A stretch of DNA of 64,000 bases from Desulfosporosinus acididurans (lineage in GTDB: Bacteria; Bacillota; Desulfitobacteriia; Desulfitobacteriales; Desulfitobacteriaceae), in the NCBI RefSeq assembly GCF_001029285.1, contig NZ_LDZY01000001.1, forward strand, positions 1 through 64,000, in the 5' to 3' direction. Below are positions 55,558-64,000 of the stretch, piece after piece (the first letter of the stretch is position 1; the number at the start of each line of letters is the position of its first letter). Below the pieces are notes generated by a model. It did no database searches. It saw only the letters and a program-made list of their open reading frames with translations, and was not told where the DNA came from. The position numbers were made by a program, and so were the translations under genes.

Positions 55558-56130
55558 TTATTTCTTCTTTGACAGAAGATTACTGATAAATCCTTTGATT
55601 CCGCCTTTTTTGGGGCTTTCCCAGGCAGGCTGAACAGGTATCTGCCCTCCGTACCCTTGATTAATCATGGGATTTGGATATCCCTGGGTTGGATAACCTT
55701 GGGGCGGATAACCTTGGGGTTGATAACCTTGTGGTTGATACCCTTGTGGTTGATACCCTTGGGATTGCGGCATCATTGGTTGCTGGAGCGCCTGATTTTG
55801 CTGGAAACCTTGCGGCGGATAACCGGGAGCAGCGTACCCCTGCCCTCCAGCTTGTGGACCAGGACCCCAATTTGCATTTCCTCCCATCATCCCGCCTGGC
55901 ATAGTTCCAGCCTGACCGCCTCCAAAGTTATTTGTTGGCTGGGAAAATCCTGGTGGCATAAGCAAACCACCCGGAAGCCCGAACTTAGGTGCAAATCTTT
56001 GCAGTCCTCGGCCTAATAATGGTGTCCGGTCAAATTGCCCTGAACCATTCGGCATTTGGTAGCCTTGAGTTCCTTGAGGCATCATTTGGACTTGTTGATT
56101 CCCAAATATATTCATTTTACCTAACGGCAT
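55558..56130 (-). CDS. Pro/Gln/Gly/Tyr repeat protein, YqfQ/VrrA-like
   Basis: The 190-residue protein has a central low-complexity region, including five or more tandem QGYQP/QGYPP units (about residues 125-150), encoded by 15-bp DNA repeats that can slip. The N-terminal RGLQRFAPKFGLPGGLL and basic amphipathic tail KGGIKGFISNLLSKKK recall Bacillus YqfQ/VrrA proteins linked to sporulation. That similarity is by pattern only. No signal peptide. GAGGGTG lies ten bases before the ATG. Confidence 0.65.
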   Translation of the reverse strand: MPLGKMNIFGNQQVQMMPQGTQGYQMPNGSGQFDRTPLLGRGLQRFAPKFGLPGGLLMPPGFSQPTNNFGGGQAGTMPGGMMGGNANWGPGPQAGGQGYAAPGYPPQGFQQNQALQQPMMPQSQGYQPQGYQPQGYQPQGYPPQGYPTQGYPNPMINQGYGGQIPVQPAWESPKKGGIKGFISNLLSKKK

Positions 56131-56314
56131 TGGTGCTTCACCCTCATTCCATTCTTGTAATATAGTAAATTATGGTACAATACAAGATATTCAAGTTATA
56201 ACCGTTTGTCACCAAGTAAGATAACAACAAATTACCTCTCTTTTACTATAAAGAGAGGTAATTTCAATTGTTCTTATTATTTTCCGGTATGTAGGTTTGT
56301 TTTGGGCTCTCTTA

Positions 56315-57838
56315 TCAACTGTTAGCTAACTTTCTTAATATATCTCTTTGCTGTCTATAGCGATTTCGATAGATTGTTGAATTGCTGCAATTTGGACTAT
56401 ATCGATTAGATATTTTTATGTTCTTAACAAGTGTCGTTGGCAAGTCCTCGATCGTTCCTGTCGCATAAGCCGCAATTAGACAATTTGTCAGTACGGCTCC
56501 ACCATAAATTTCCAACGTAATAGCTTCACTTTGCATAACATCGGCCTTAATCTGATTCCACAGATTATCTCTGCTCCCGCCCTCTGTAATAGTTATTCTG
56601 TTAATATCAATCCCGGCATTTCTGTAAGTATCTGTAATTTCCATGTAATCATAAGCAATTGCCTCTAAGACAGCTCGCCATAAAACAAATTGGTCCGTAT
56701 CTAAATTCATGTTTAAAAAACAACCTTTAATATTAGCCCATTCACCGTATCCGCCGGTTAAGTATGGTAGAAACATCACCTCATTACATCCAGGCGGAAT
56801 TTTTTCCGCTTTTTGGCTTAGCGATTGATAATATTTATCATCTTCAGCCTTTTGACAAAGATTATCCTTAAACCAGCGCAAGGCTAAACCTCCGGTTCTA
56901 ACAAATCCCCAATAAAAATAGGTATCTTTCAATGTTCCGCTATTAAAAATCAAACCGCTTCCTTTTTTACTTAATTCCGGGATTATTCCAGTGGTAGAAA
57001 CACAGAACATAGCACATGTTCCTGCCACATCAACAGCCTTATTCGCTTCAATAATTCCGCTTCCTAACATGGACTGCATTGTATCTCCTGCTCCGGCACA
57101 AATCGGGATACCTGCTGGACATCCAGTTTCTTGTGCTGCCTCTTCCGATAAGGCACCAATAATATCCCAAGGTTTTACAATCTTCGGCAGATATGCTTTA
57201 TCAATCTTTAAAAGAGCTAATTGTTCATCGGACCATTCTTTATCATAAATTCGGTAACCAAGACCCCAGCCCGACATTGTTCCCCAATCAATAAAAGCAT
57301 CACGGCTGTCTAAACCGGCCAAATTCATAAGAATGTAAGGAGCATTGTGGACAAACTTTCTGCCCCTTTCTTGAAACGCTTTATTATTAGCCAACAGCCA
57401 CCTGGCATGCAAAGCAGGAAACATGCAAGATGGTTCAGCATTGCCTGTCTCTTTGCCCCAAATATCCAGATCCAATTGATTTAAAGCTTCTACATCGCTT
57501 TGAGTCCTAGAATCCAAATAATTAATGTAAGGAGTAATCGCCTTCCCTCTCTCGTCAACCCCAACAATTCCACAAATAATTCCGTCACCCATAATGGCTT
57601 TAATTAGACTAGGATCAATGCCCTCAGTTTGCAATTGCTCAATACATTGTTTAATTCCCAATTTAGTCAAGGATAGGTATTCATCAGCATCCATATCCAC
57701 CCATCCCGGCTGGGGGCAGCTCATCGTTGTCTGATTGGATGCTTTTGCGACACAGTGCATAGTTTCAGTATAAACAGCCACTTTTACGCTTTGTGATCCT
57801 GCATCAAAACTAAGATAGCAGCTTTCCAAAGTATACAT
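56315..57838 (-). CDS. FGGY-family carbohydrate kinase under FMN riboswitch control
   Basis: This ~507-residue kinase has the two actin-like FGGY domains. LSFDAGSQSVKVAVY is the phosphate-1 loop, GIVGVDERGKAITPYINYLDSRT the substrate region, GAGDTMQSMLGSG and VDVAGTCAMF the FGGY signature area, and GGSRDNLWNQIKADVM the adenosine loop. It phosphorylates a sugar, polyol or similar group with ATP; the substrate is unknown. The only gene behind a complete FMN riboswitch, it may act on a flavin, ribityl or ribitol-type compound. AGGAG touches the ATG at 57838, so a TTG nine bases later (57829) may be the true start. Confidence 0.88.
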   Translation of the reverse strand: MYTLESCYLSFDAGSQSVKVAVYTETMHCVAKASNQTTMSCPQPGWVDMDADEYLSLTKLGIKQCIEQLQTEGIDPSLIKAIMGDGIICGIVGVDERGKAITPYINYLDSRTQSDVEALNQLDLDIWGKETGNAEPSCMFPALHARWLLANNKAFQERGRKFVHNAPYILMNLAGLDSRDAFIDWGTMSGWGLGYRIYDKEWSDEQLALLKIDKAYLPKIVKPWDIIGALSEEAAQETGCPAGIPICAGAGDTMQSMLGSGIIEANKAVDVAGTCAMFCVSTTGIIPELSKKGSGLIFNSGTLKDTYFYWGFVRTGGLALRWFKDNLCQKAEDDKYYQSLSQKAEKIPPGCNEVMFLPYLTGGYGEWANIKGCFLNMNLDTDQFVLWRAVLEAIAYDYMEITDTYRNAGIDINRITITEGGSRDNLWNQIKADVMQSEAITLEIYGGAVLTNCLIAAYATGTIEDLPTTLVKNIKISNRYSPNCSNSTIYRNRYRQQRDILRKLANS

Positions 57839-57861
57839 CTCCTTTAATGTTTATGAACGAT

Positions 57862-57897
57862 AATAAAAAATTCTCTTAAGCATCCTTAAGAGAATTT
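57862..57897 (-). terminator. Riboswitch terminator ahead of the FGGY kinase gene
   Basis: The perfect 12-bp stem AATTCTCTTAAG/CTTAAGAGAATT with loop of four is followed on the minus strand by TTTTTTA. It lies between the FMN aptamer and the start codon, 25 bases before the gene, which is the usual place for a transcription-off platform. Confidence 0.88.
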
Positions 57898-57940
57898 GAC
57901 AAGACAAACTTAATACATAATAGCGATTATGTATATGAAC

Positions 57941-58050
57941 ATCACCTTCTCTCATCCAGACTATACTGTCGGCTTCGGAATTCAACCGAATCTGCTTTAC
58001 GGCTCGCGGGCTTTACCGCCGATAGGGAATTTCACCCAACCCTGAAGGAT
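57941..58050 (-). ncRNA. FMN riboswitch (RFN element)
   Basis: The minus strand shows the RFN core in order: AGGGTTGGGTGAAATTCCC, CGGCGGTAAAGCCCGCGAGCC, then a variable stem, GGTTGAATTCCGAAGCCGACAG and GTCTGGATGAGAGAAGG. P1 closes by ATCCTTC with GAAGGTGAT. All conserved junction blocks are present. High FMN should favour the downstream terminator and shut off the FGGY kinase gene. A second hairpin ATACATAAT/ATTATGTAT (57913-57934) lies in the platform. Confidence 0.95.
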
Positions 58051-58070
58051 AATTATATTAACTTATTAAT

Positions 58071-58099
58071 AAAGTAACACCATTGCTTCACTTTGTCAA
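58071..58099 (-). promoter_or_regulatory. Promoter of the FMN riboswitch transcript
   Basis: Minus-strand TTGACA (58094-58099), 17 bases and TACTTT (58071-58076). The -35 begins right after the stop codon of the upstream gene, and the riboswitch starts about 20 bases after the -10. The riboswitch unit is thus independently transcribed. Confidence 0.7.
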
Positions 58100-58100
58100 T

Positions 58101-58829
58101 TTAAGCCAATTCCCCAGATATCAGATCTTTTAAGCGCTCAGTACCTAAAGAAAGCAATTGAAAACCAAATTTCATTAACTGAACATCATCATGCCTTATC
58201 TCTTCAAATCGTTCCACAGTTACATCCATTTTTTCGAGCAAGGAAGTATTATGCCTTAAATAACTTTTGAAGTTATCCAAATCGTAACAAGCTAAGAAGA
58301 ATAACTTAATCATCTTATTATCAATTTCAAGCTCACCTGTAAGTTTTAAATAACTAGGGATTTGACTAAACCCTTGTTCCATTTCTTCGTAAATTTCTAA
58401 CCCCTGGTCAGAAATCCACTCTTTAATAGTTTGGCTTTTTTTCTCATTCAACCCATGGCAACGGGAAGATTCAAAAATAAAGGAGTATTTTCCTCCCCCC
58501 AGCATGTCCACCGGCGCAATACGGCAAGACCAGGGCCGTTCTTTATAAACCCTACACCCTTTTGGGGTAATGAAAGGACATGTTAAATTATCCTCCTCAG
58601 ACATCTTAATCTGAACTATAGAAAAACCGGTGGGCAATTGCACGTTTAGAGTGTATTTATCCAGGAATTCTTCTGAAGAAATGCCGAGCAAATTTTTCAT
58701 TCTGAGGACATCATAAGGTGTAAGATAAATATTAATGTCGCGGCAGCATTTTTTAAAACAATCGAGACCGTCATGACAAAGAAAATTAAACTCACTGTCC
58801 TCATTCAAAACTAACTTTCGCTGATCCAT
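58101..58829 (-). CDS. YkgJ-family Cys-cluster protein
   Basis: This 242-residue protein has the YkgJ (UPF0153) pattern: FLCHDGLDCFKKCCRDINIYLTPYDVLRM at the N-terminus, then CPFITPKGCRVYKERPWSCRIAPVDM. The eight or so Cys likely bind Zn2+ or Fe. The role of the family is unknown. The C-terminal ~120 residues are helical with no motif. It lies 46 bases past the C39-like gene on the same strand and may be co-transcribed. Confidence 0.82.
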   Translation of the reverse strand: MDQRKLVLNEDSEFNFLCHDGLDCFKKCCRDINIYLTPYDVLRMKNLLGISSEEFLDKYTLNVQLPTGFSIVQIKMSEEDNLTCPFITPKGCRVYKERPWSCRIAPVDMLGGGKYSFIFESSRCHGLNEKKSQTIKEWISDQGLEIYEEMEQGFSQIPSYLKLTGELEIDNKMIKLFFLACYDLDNFKSYLRHNTSLLEKMDVTVERFEEIRHDDVQLMKFGFQLLSLGTERLKDLISGELA

Positions 58830-58875
58830 AATTAACTAAGTCTCCTTCCACTCCTTGTCGTTGTATAGCCAGAAT

Positions 58876-59523
58876 TCAGTTCTCATCAACGTAATCAAAA
58901 CTTACAAACCCACCGCCCAATGCAGTTGTCTGAAACCATTGCCCTAAATCAATTTCTTTTATATACCCGTCATCCAAAATTCTTATCGTTGCTCTGCTGT
59001 CTTCTTCGGCGTAAACCATTGAAATGATGGTTACCCAGTGCCAAGAATCCAATCGTTTTTCTTCTCCATTATCTAAATTTAGGAAAGCTACAGGTCTGTC
59101 ATTGCCCAATGCTTGATCTAAAAACATCAAAAGTTGCTGAAATAAGGGACGAGATTTTCGGCCTTTAGGTACATCTAAAATTTCAAGTTGTATAGTTCGT
59201 TTCATTGCTTCAGCATATTTCAGAACGTCATCGCCGAAAAGTTTTGTCGTTGGAATTCCGCGCATTGTTGGTTTCACATATTGATAAACTTCTTCCATTA
59301 ATAATAAGGCCTTACGCTTTGTCCATAGCCGCTTATCCGATATTGAGCTCTTTCGCGTACAGTTGAGATAATACACAATATTCGTTGCAACCGTCGGTCC
59401 GCATCCAGCTCGACGCTGCCACATCGTAGTATACCACTCTTGATTGCAGCCATAAAAACTATTTTGAGTATCTTCTTCCTGTATTTTAAAAATATTTTCG
59501 TTAGCAATTGATCGATTTATCAT
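58876..59523 (-). CDS. Papain-like (C39-like) cysteine peptidase-fold protein
   Basis: The 215-residue protein has a Cys-Gly-Pro nucleophile motif (RRAGCGPTVATNIVYYLN, Cys at about 41), a later His (SWHWVTIISM) and an Asp/Asn position (RILDDGYIKEIDL). This triad order is seen in C39-type peptidases and related bacteriocin- or peptidase-like proteins. There is no signal peptide, so it would act inside the cell. The substrate is unknown. A weak GGAGGATCC-type ribosome site precedes the ATG. Confidence 0.65.
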   Translation of the reverse strand: MINRSIANENIFKIQEEDTQNSFYGCNQEWYTTMWQRRAGCGPTVATNIVYYLNCTRKSSISDKRLWTKRKALLLMEEVYQYVKPTMRGIPTTKLFGDDVLKYAEAMKRTIQLEILDVPKGRKSRPLFQQLLMFLDQALGNDRPVAFLNLDNGEEKRLDSWHWVTIISMVYAEEDSRATIRILDDGYIKEIDLGQWFQTTALGGGFVSFDYVDEN

Positions 59524-59609
59524 AGGATCCTCCAGAAATAGAATTTGGTGAGGAGATGAAGGCCATTATAGTAATTATACCGTAAAGATCATCCGTTTTA
59601 ATAGCCGCG

Positions 59610-60566
59610 TTAGAGTTTTTCTAGAAAAGCCACACGCCTGGCACCCAAATAGCGTGAAGCCCAGTAAGAATTCGTTATATTATCAAAACAAACGCCGTAT
59701 GCCTCAGAATCAATCATCATATTGTTTCCAATATAAATCCCTACATGAGATGCACCAGCTTCATAAGTGCTGAAGAAAAGGAGATCACCGGGTTTTAGAT
59801 CCGTTTCGGGAATTCCTATGCCCTCCTTAAACTGATCTTGAGACACGCGATTTAATTTAACTCCAAAATGCCCATATACATACTGAACAAATCCTGAACA
59901 ATCAAAACCGGGACTTGGAGTAGTTCCGCCCCAAACATAAGGCGTTCCCAAATATTGTTCAGCGTAGGCTAAGATAGACTGAAAATTATAAGGAATAGAC
60001 ACTAACTGCTTGTTTTTGCTATTTAAAAGATCAGCGTCAGCAGCATCACTTGGATTTATGCCGTCCGCACGCCCGGCTGCAGCTAATGAGGTTTCTAAGG
60101 ATTGTTCTTGAGCCAATTCATCGATATTGGATTGTACTTCTAATGAAGAAAGTATTGTTGTTTTCTCTTGAGAATTCACTTGAGCAAGAAGATTTTGCTG
60201 GGTAGATAAGAGCTGTTGCTGTGTTTGTTGTAATTTCTTTTTATCTTCAAGCGAGGCCTTTACTGAAGCCATTTTCTCACTGATTAAGGACTGCTTCTTA
60301 GTAATATTGGTATTGGCAATTGAAATCTCCTGATTCAAGTCTTTAAAATCGTCAATAATATAAGAGACATATTCCCAGCGATCAAGAAAGTCTGACATAC
60401 TCGTGGATTGAAATAACACTTTCATATATGGAAGATAACCCACTTCTTCATTTCCACTTTGATAAAAAGTATTTAGGATATCTCCCAATTTATCACTATC
60501 GTCTTGATGTTGCTTTTGAAGCTGAATTTCCTGCGTTTGCAAATCCTTAAGTTGTTTTTGTTGGCT
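59610..60566 (-). pseudogene. NlpC/P60 peptidoglycan hydrolase, 3' part (interrupted by IS21-family element)
   Basis: This part encodes the end of a coiled-coil segment (QQKQLKDLQTQEIQLQKQHQDD onward) and the whole NlpC/P60 domain: YVWGGTTPSPGFDCSGFVQYVYGHFG with the catalytic Cys, then GDLLFF, SHVGIYIGNNMMIDS with the catalytic His. Such proteins cut peptide cross-links in the wall. The open frame extends 90 bases into the IS and could start there, but that leader is IS sequence. Removing the IS and one TGGCT copy rejoins the frame exactly as ...ALES-QQKQL.... The restored protein would have 429 residues. Confidence 0.92.
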
Positions 60567-60728
60567 TGTGAATGGTAAACTAAACCATACACATTTACGC
60601 CAATGAAAGCATACAGGTTTCTGCCACAAAGCATACAACTTTTTGCCAACAACCATACAACTTAAATCAAATACAGCGATCGGACTTTGTTAGAATAGTG
60701 ACTAGCAAAGAGGTCAGGAGCTGTTAGA

Positions 60729-62240
60729 ATGAAAGGATTTAAGATGTATAAACAGATACAACAACTTAAAGAGATTGGATTCACTCGGTCTCGGACAGCC
60801 AAGCAGCTGAACATAAATCGAGAAACTGTAACACGGTATTGGAACATGACAGCGGATGAATTCGCCAAGCAGCTGTATAGCATTAACCGGGAACTGTTAC
60901 TTTCAAACTATGAGGAAATTATCATCAACTGGTTGAAACAATATCCAACAATGACAGCCGCCCAAGTATGCGATTGGCTCAAGGAGCATTACAAAGAGGA
61001 TATCAAGGAACGAACTGTCAGTCGTTATGTCAAAGGGTTACGAGAGGAATATAATCTGAAAAAATCCAATCATCCCAGGGATTATGAGGCTGTAGAAGAG
61101 CTCCCAATGGGGCAGCAGTTACAGGTGGACTTTGGTGAAAAGTGGATGCAATCCATTGATGGGCAGCGTGTAAAGATTCGCTTTGCAGCCTTTGTACTCG
61201 CTCACGCACGTTACAAATGGGCATTCTTTCAAACTCGGCCATTCACAACAAGCGATCTGGTTTCAAGCTGTCATGAGTGCTTTAGATATATAGGTGGGAT
61301 GCCGCTAGAAGTGGTATTTGATCAGGATAGTATCGTCAGTGTATCGGAAAACTATGGAGATATTATTCATACCTTTGAGTTTGAGAAGTTCCGGCAAGAA
61401 TGCAATTTAAAAGTATACCTCTGCCGCGCAGCTGATCCGGAAAGCAAGGGTAAGATCGAGAATGTGGTTAAATTCATCAAGTATAATTTCCTTGAAAACA
61501 GACTTTTTGCGGATGAGGAAGTTCTCAACAGTTCGTTCCTAAAATGGCTGGATAGAACCGGTAATGCGAAAATTCACGGCACTACCAAAAAGATACCCGC
61601 CAAGGTGTTTGAAGATGAACGTGAACACTTAAGGCCCCTGCTAGACATCCGATCAAACAGTGATGTAACCATCTACAGAAACGTTCGGAAAGATAACACG
61701 ATCGTCTACGACAGCAATCGGTACTCTTTACCTCTTGGTACATACAACAATCAAAAAGAGGTCAGCATTGAAGCGAAGAGTGAAAAATTGACGATTATGA
61801 CCGTATTCGGTGAATTTATCTGTGAACATCCCATCGCAACCGGCAGAGGTCAATTAATTAAGAGCACCAGTCATACCAGAGATACTACAGACTCGATGGA
61901 TAAAGCTCAAACTACTGTTGATGAGTTGTTATTATTCAAGGCAACCGATTTTCTGCAGACAATTCGAACAGAAAAAGCGCGTTATGCCCGTGATCAGTTC
62001 CGGTTGCTGCAAACATTATGCGATAACTATGGGATTGATGACGTACTCAATGCCATCAAATATTGTGAGGTGAGCAAACTCTTCGGAATAACGTATGTAA
62101 AGGATTTTTTAGAGCATAGTGCCAAACCAAAGCAAGTCATCGTCCTCAATACTATTCCGGTTAGCAACAACAAGTACCATGTAACCACTGAGAAACGCTC
62201 TCTGGATGTGTATGCAAAGGCAGGTAGCAGCCATGAATGA
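60729..62240 (+). CDS. istA: IS21-family transposase IstA
   Basis: This 503-residue DDE transposase has N-terminal helix-turn-helix parts ([27 protein letters not shown]). The integrase core carries Asp134 ([10 protein letters not shown]), a second Asp ([12 protein letters not shown]) and the Glu in [24 protein letters not shown] lies eight bases before the ATG. It overlaps istB by eight bases and works with that ATPase. Confidence 0.95.
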   Translation: MKGFKMYKQIQQLKEIGFTRSRTAKQLNINRETVTRYWNMTADEFAKQLYSINRELLLSNYEEIIINWLKQYPTMTAAQVCDWLKEHYKEDIKERTVSRYVKGLREEYNLKKSNHPRDYEAVEELPMGQQLQVDFGEKWMQSIDGQRVKIRFAAFVLAHARYKWAFFQTRPFTTSDLVSSCHECFRYIGGMPLEVVFDQDSIVSVSENYGDIIHTFEFEKFRQECNLKVYLCRAADPESKGKIENVVKFIKYNFLENRLFADEEVLNSSFLKWLDRTGNAKIHGTTKKIPAKVFEDEREHLRPLLDIRSNSDVTIYRNVRKDNTIVYDSNRYSLPLGTYNNQKEVSIEAKSEKLTIMTVFGEFICEHPIATGRGQLIKSTSHTRDTTDSMDKAQTTVDELLLFKATDFLQTIRTEKARYARDQFRLLQTLCDNYGIDDVLNAIKYCEVSKLFGITYVKDFLEHSAKPKQVIVLNTIPVSNNKYHVTTEKRSLDVYAKAGSSHE

Positions 62241-62970
62241 ACGGATTGAACGTGTCAATGCATTGGTGTCAGGGCTGCATTTGGCCCCTGTTGATTTAGA
62301 AAACCTTTATGCTAAAAAGAATAATCTCACACCTCTCGAAAGCGTTGAGGTTTTCCTTTCGGAGCAACAACGTCTTCGGACGGAAAAGCAAAATCTAATT
62401 CGCAGAAGAAGAGCAAATCTACCGGCCGAAAAAACCCTGGAAACCTTCGACTTCGGATTCCAACGCAGCGTATCCAAGGAACAGATGCTAAGGTTGTCCG
62501 ATATGACTTGGGTTGAGCAAGCGTTTAACATTTGTTTCCTGGGACCACCTGGTATTGGGAAAACGCATCTGGCCTTGTCCTTAGCGGTACAGGCTTTAAA
62601 CCTAGGTTATGCCGTAGCTTTTACGACCTTGGATGAACTCATAATTACACTAAAAACCTCGCAAATCTCGACCGCCAGTAAGAGACGAATAAAAATACTC
62701 AACTCGGCATCACTGGTTATTATTGATGAAGTTGGCTTCATGCCACTTTCTACAATAGAAGCCAATTTGTTCTTCGGTTTCGTGTCTTCAATGTCCGAGA
62801 AAACATCACTCATCATTACCTCAAACAAAGGATTCGATGAATGGGCTGACTTTTTAGGGGATGCCACCATTACAACTGCGATTTTAGACCGACTTATACA
62901 CCACTGCGAGATTTTAAACATGACGGGAAACAGCTACAGACTCCAACATAGGAAGACTATTACACAGTAA
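62233..62970 (+). CDS. istB: IS21-family ATPase helper IstB
   Basis: This 245-residue AAA+ ATPase is DnaC-like. It has Walker [12 protein letters not shown], Walker [12 protein letters not shown] and sensor [13 protein letters not shown]. It loads the transposase on target DNA. The start I use (MNERIERVN) overlaps the end of istA by eight bases with a ribosome site CAGGTAG; a frame start nine codons upstream lies inside istA. Confidence 0.95.
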   Translation: MNERIERVNALVSGLHLAPVDLENLYAKKNNLTPLESVEVFLSEQQRLRTEKQNLIRRRRANLPAEKTLETFDFGFQRSVSKEQMLRLSDMTWVEQAFNICFLGPPGIGKTHLALSLAVQALNLGYAVAFTTLDELIITLKTSQISTASKRRIKILNSASLVIIDEVGFMPLSTIEANLFFGFVSSMSEKTSLIITSNKGFDEWADFLGDATITTAILDRLIHHCEILNMTGNSYRLQHRKTITQ

Positions 62971-63025
62971 CAAAATGTTGTATGGTTTGTGGCGAAAAGT
63001 TGCTGGTTTTACTTGACTGCTTACA

Positions 63026-63363
63026 TGGCTCTCTAAAGCAGATTGATCATTGGTAATTCCCTCATTTATGGTTTGCAGAGATTGCTGCAATGATAAAATT
63101 TTCATATCAAGGGCAAGCTCCTGTTCTGTCTGATTACTGAACTGGCTATTTAGTTTTAATTCTTGTTCAGCGAATTGCTGCAATTCATTAGCGTCGTTCT
63201 TGTTTGGGGTTTCCTTTGCGGAATTACTTTGAGTCTGTAAATTTGTTAATTGTGAACTTGTCGGAGCATTTGTTTGTGTTTGGGCTTGGGCTTGCACCTG
63301 TAAAGGCAGACAAAAAATACATGCCATACAAATAAAAATTAATACTTTAAATTTATTATTCAT
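63026..63363 (-). pseudogene. NlpC/P60 peptidoglycan hydrolase, 5' part (interrupted by IS21-family element)
   Basis: This holds the signal peptide (residues 1-25, FKVLIFICMACIFCLPLQVQA) and the start of the coiled coil (LQQFAEQELKLNSQFSN ... ALDMKILSLQQSLQTINEGITNDQSALES). The frame runs on into the IS and stops there. It is the N-terminal part of the gene at 59610. Secreted P60 proteins with this coil-plus-NlpC layout occur in many Firmicutes. Confidence 0.92.
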
Positions 63364-63494
63364 TATTATTCCTCTTGTTGAATATTTATTATGTCTTAAC
63401 TACTATTCGCTAAAATCATTCTATATCCTTTGTTTTTAATGTTAAGTTTTTGTCAGCCTTTGCTTTTTTCTTAATTTCAGTTCACCTAAATCTC

Positions 63495-63540
63495 AAAAAG
63501 TTAAAGGACATCTCTTTTGAAGATATCCTTTAACTTTTTA
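63495..63540. terminator. Bidirectional terminator between the GGDEF and NlpC/P60 genes
   Basis: AAAAAGTTAAAGGA pairs with TCCTTTAACTTTTT around a 17-base interior that also pairs in part. T-runs follow on both strands. It would end the GGDEF transcript on the minus strand. Confidence 0.7.
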
Positions 63541-63612
63541 TAATAACTTTTATCCAATTGTGAGGCTTTCACCACTTAGTAATCATCTGGGTGGGGAAAA
63601 GATACACTATGT

Positions 63613-64000
63613 TTATGCTTCAACCCGATTTCTCCCCTTATGTTTTGCCACATAAAGCTTGTTATCAGCACATTCAATTAATTTTTCGGCATTAATCCTT
63701 GGAGCACGTGAGGAAGGTTTAATACTGCAAACACCCAAGCTTGCTGTGATTTTAATCGAACATTCTCCATATACTATTTCACTGTTTTCTACAGAACTTC
63801 TCATATGCTCAGCTATTTCAACGGCCCTTTTAAGACCGGCACCAGGAAGGCAGATTAAGAATTCCTCACCTCCATACCTTGAAATCCAATCACTTTCCCG
63901 TTGAATACATCCAGAAAGAATATCTGCAACAGCTTTTAACGTATGGTCTCCTGCTACATGACCATGGGTATCATTAACATTTTTAAAAAAATCGATATCC
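63613..64000 (-). CDS. GGDEF-domain diguanylate cyclase, C-terminal part (cut by the window edge)
   Basis: The frame is open to the right edge. It shows DIDFFKNVNDTHGHVAGD (Mg/GTP-binding Asp), then RESD as the inhibitory I-site (RxxD) five residues before the active site RYGGEEFLICLP. SLGVCSIKP and the usual DNKLYVAKHKGRNRV tail follow. It makes c-di-GMP from two GTP, with product feedback likely. The ATG at 63804 is internal. The sensor part lies outside the window. Confidence 0.94.
   Translation of the reverse strand, partial: DIDFFKNVNDTHGHVAGDHTLKAVADILSGCIQRESDWISRYGGEEFLICLPGAGLKRAVEIAEHMRSSVENSEIVYGECSIKITASLGVCSIKPSSRAPRINAEKLIECADNKLYVAKHKGRNRVEA

Larger units (their letters stand above)
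60567..63025 (+). mobile_element. IS21-family insertion sequence, complete
   Basis: The element is 2459 bp. Its left end TGTGAATGGTAAACTAAACC and right end (read inward) TGTAAGCAGTCAAGTAAAACC are imperfect inverted repeats starting with TG. Further inner repeats ACCATACAAC occur near both ends. The 5-bp sequence TGGCT lies directly outside each end (60562-60566 and 63026-63030) as target duplication. It carries istA and istB, overlapping and intact, and splits an NlpC/P60 gene. The insertion looks recent. Confidence 0.93.

Noticed and set aside
1-64000. CRISPR arrays, tRNA and rRNA genes, phage modules
   Set aside because: No regular repeat-spacer pattern, cloverleaf, rRNA core or phage structural gene was seen on reading both strands.

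Overview
The window reads as chromosomal DNA from an anaerobic, low-to-medium GC Clostridia-type Firmicute, most like the Desulfosporosinus/Desulfitobacterium group of the Peptococcaceae. This is an inference from gene content: a corrinoid three-component methyltransferase operon with formate-THF ligase, cobalamin MetH, a [FeFe]-hydrogenase-like chemoreceptor, a SigI/RsgI pair, a VanW protein and UbiD. AGGAGG-type ribosome sites and frequent TTG/GTG starts agree. No rRNA or tRNA gene and no CRISPR array was seen. Most genes lie on the minus strand.

Layout. 1-1.05 kb: 3' part of an IS110-family element with its long non-coding end. 1.4-2.5 kb: a small membrane protein and a HAD phosphatase. 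2.6-7.7 kb: tetR-MFP-RND efflux operon with two palindromic operators around its promoter. 7.8-9.7 kb: a soluble protein joining ferredoxin, [FeFe] hydrogenase and chemoreceptor modules. 10-13.5 kb: a frameshifted RpoA-CTD-like gene, a SulP transporter, a 5'-truncated Usp and an unknown gene. 13.8-19.9 kb: ribose operon rbsDACBK and rbsR, with LacI-type operators and a promoter/cre site. 20.3-21.5 kb: VanW.

21.6-36 kb is a metal-envelope region. It holds a secreted cupredoxin, an OmpR/EnvZ-type pair whose extracellular sensor is Met-rich, ECF sigma/anti-sigma, SigI/RsgI, two secreted Met- or Gly-Tyr-Met-rich proteins, a Fur-boxed NRAMP relative and csoR-copA-copZ. Three secreted-protein genes share 11-bp direct repeats of a TTCAyA box at the -35 region. 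This suggests a copper-responsive regulon run by the neighbouring two-component system.

36.4-52.4 kb is C1, aromatic and folate metabolism: a GlcD-GlcF-like oxidase, a ferritin-like protein, UbiD, a DsrE-like protein, MetH, a LysR regulator, and the operon MeTr-corrinoid protein-UroD methyltransferase-DUF2284-Fhs. This fits O-demethylation of methoxylated compounds into the folate pool. At least seven solitary structured repeats that look like IS200/IS605-type right ends lie between genes from 12.7 to 55.4 kb.

52.7-64 kb: an APC permease, an NTF2-like protein, a YqfQ-like repeat protein, an FGGY kinase alone behind a complete FMN riboswitch with promoter and terminator, a YkgJ protein, a C39-like protein, an NlpC/P60 hydrolase gene cut by an IS21-family element (5-bp target duplication TGGCT), and a GGDEF protein running off the right edge.
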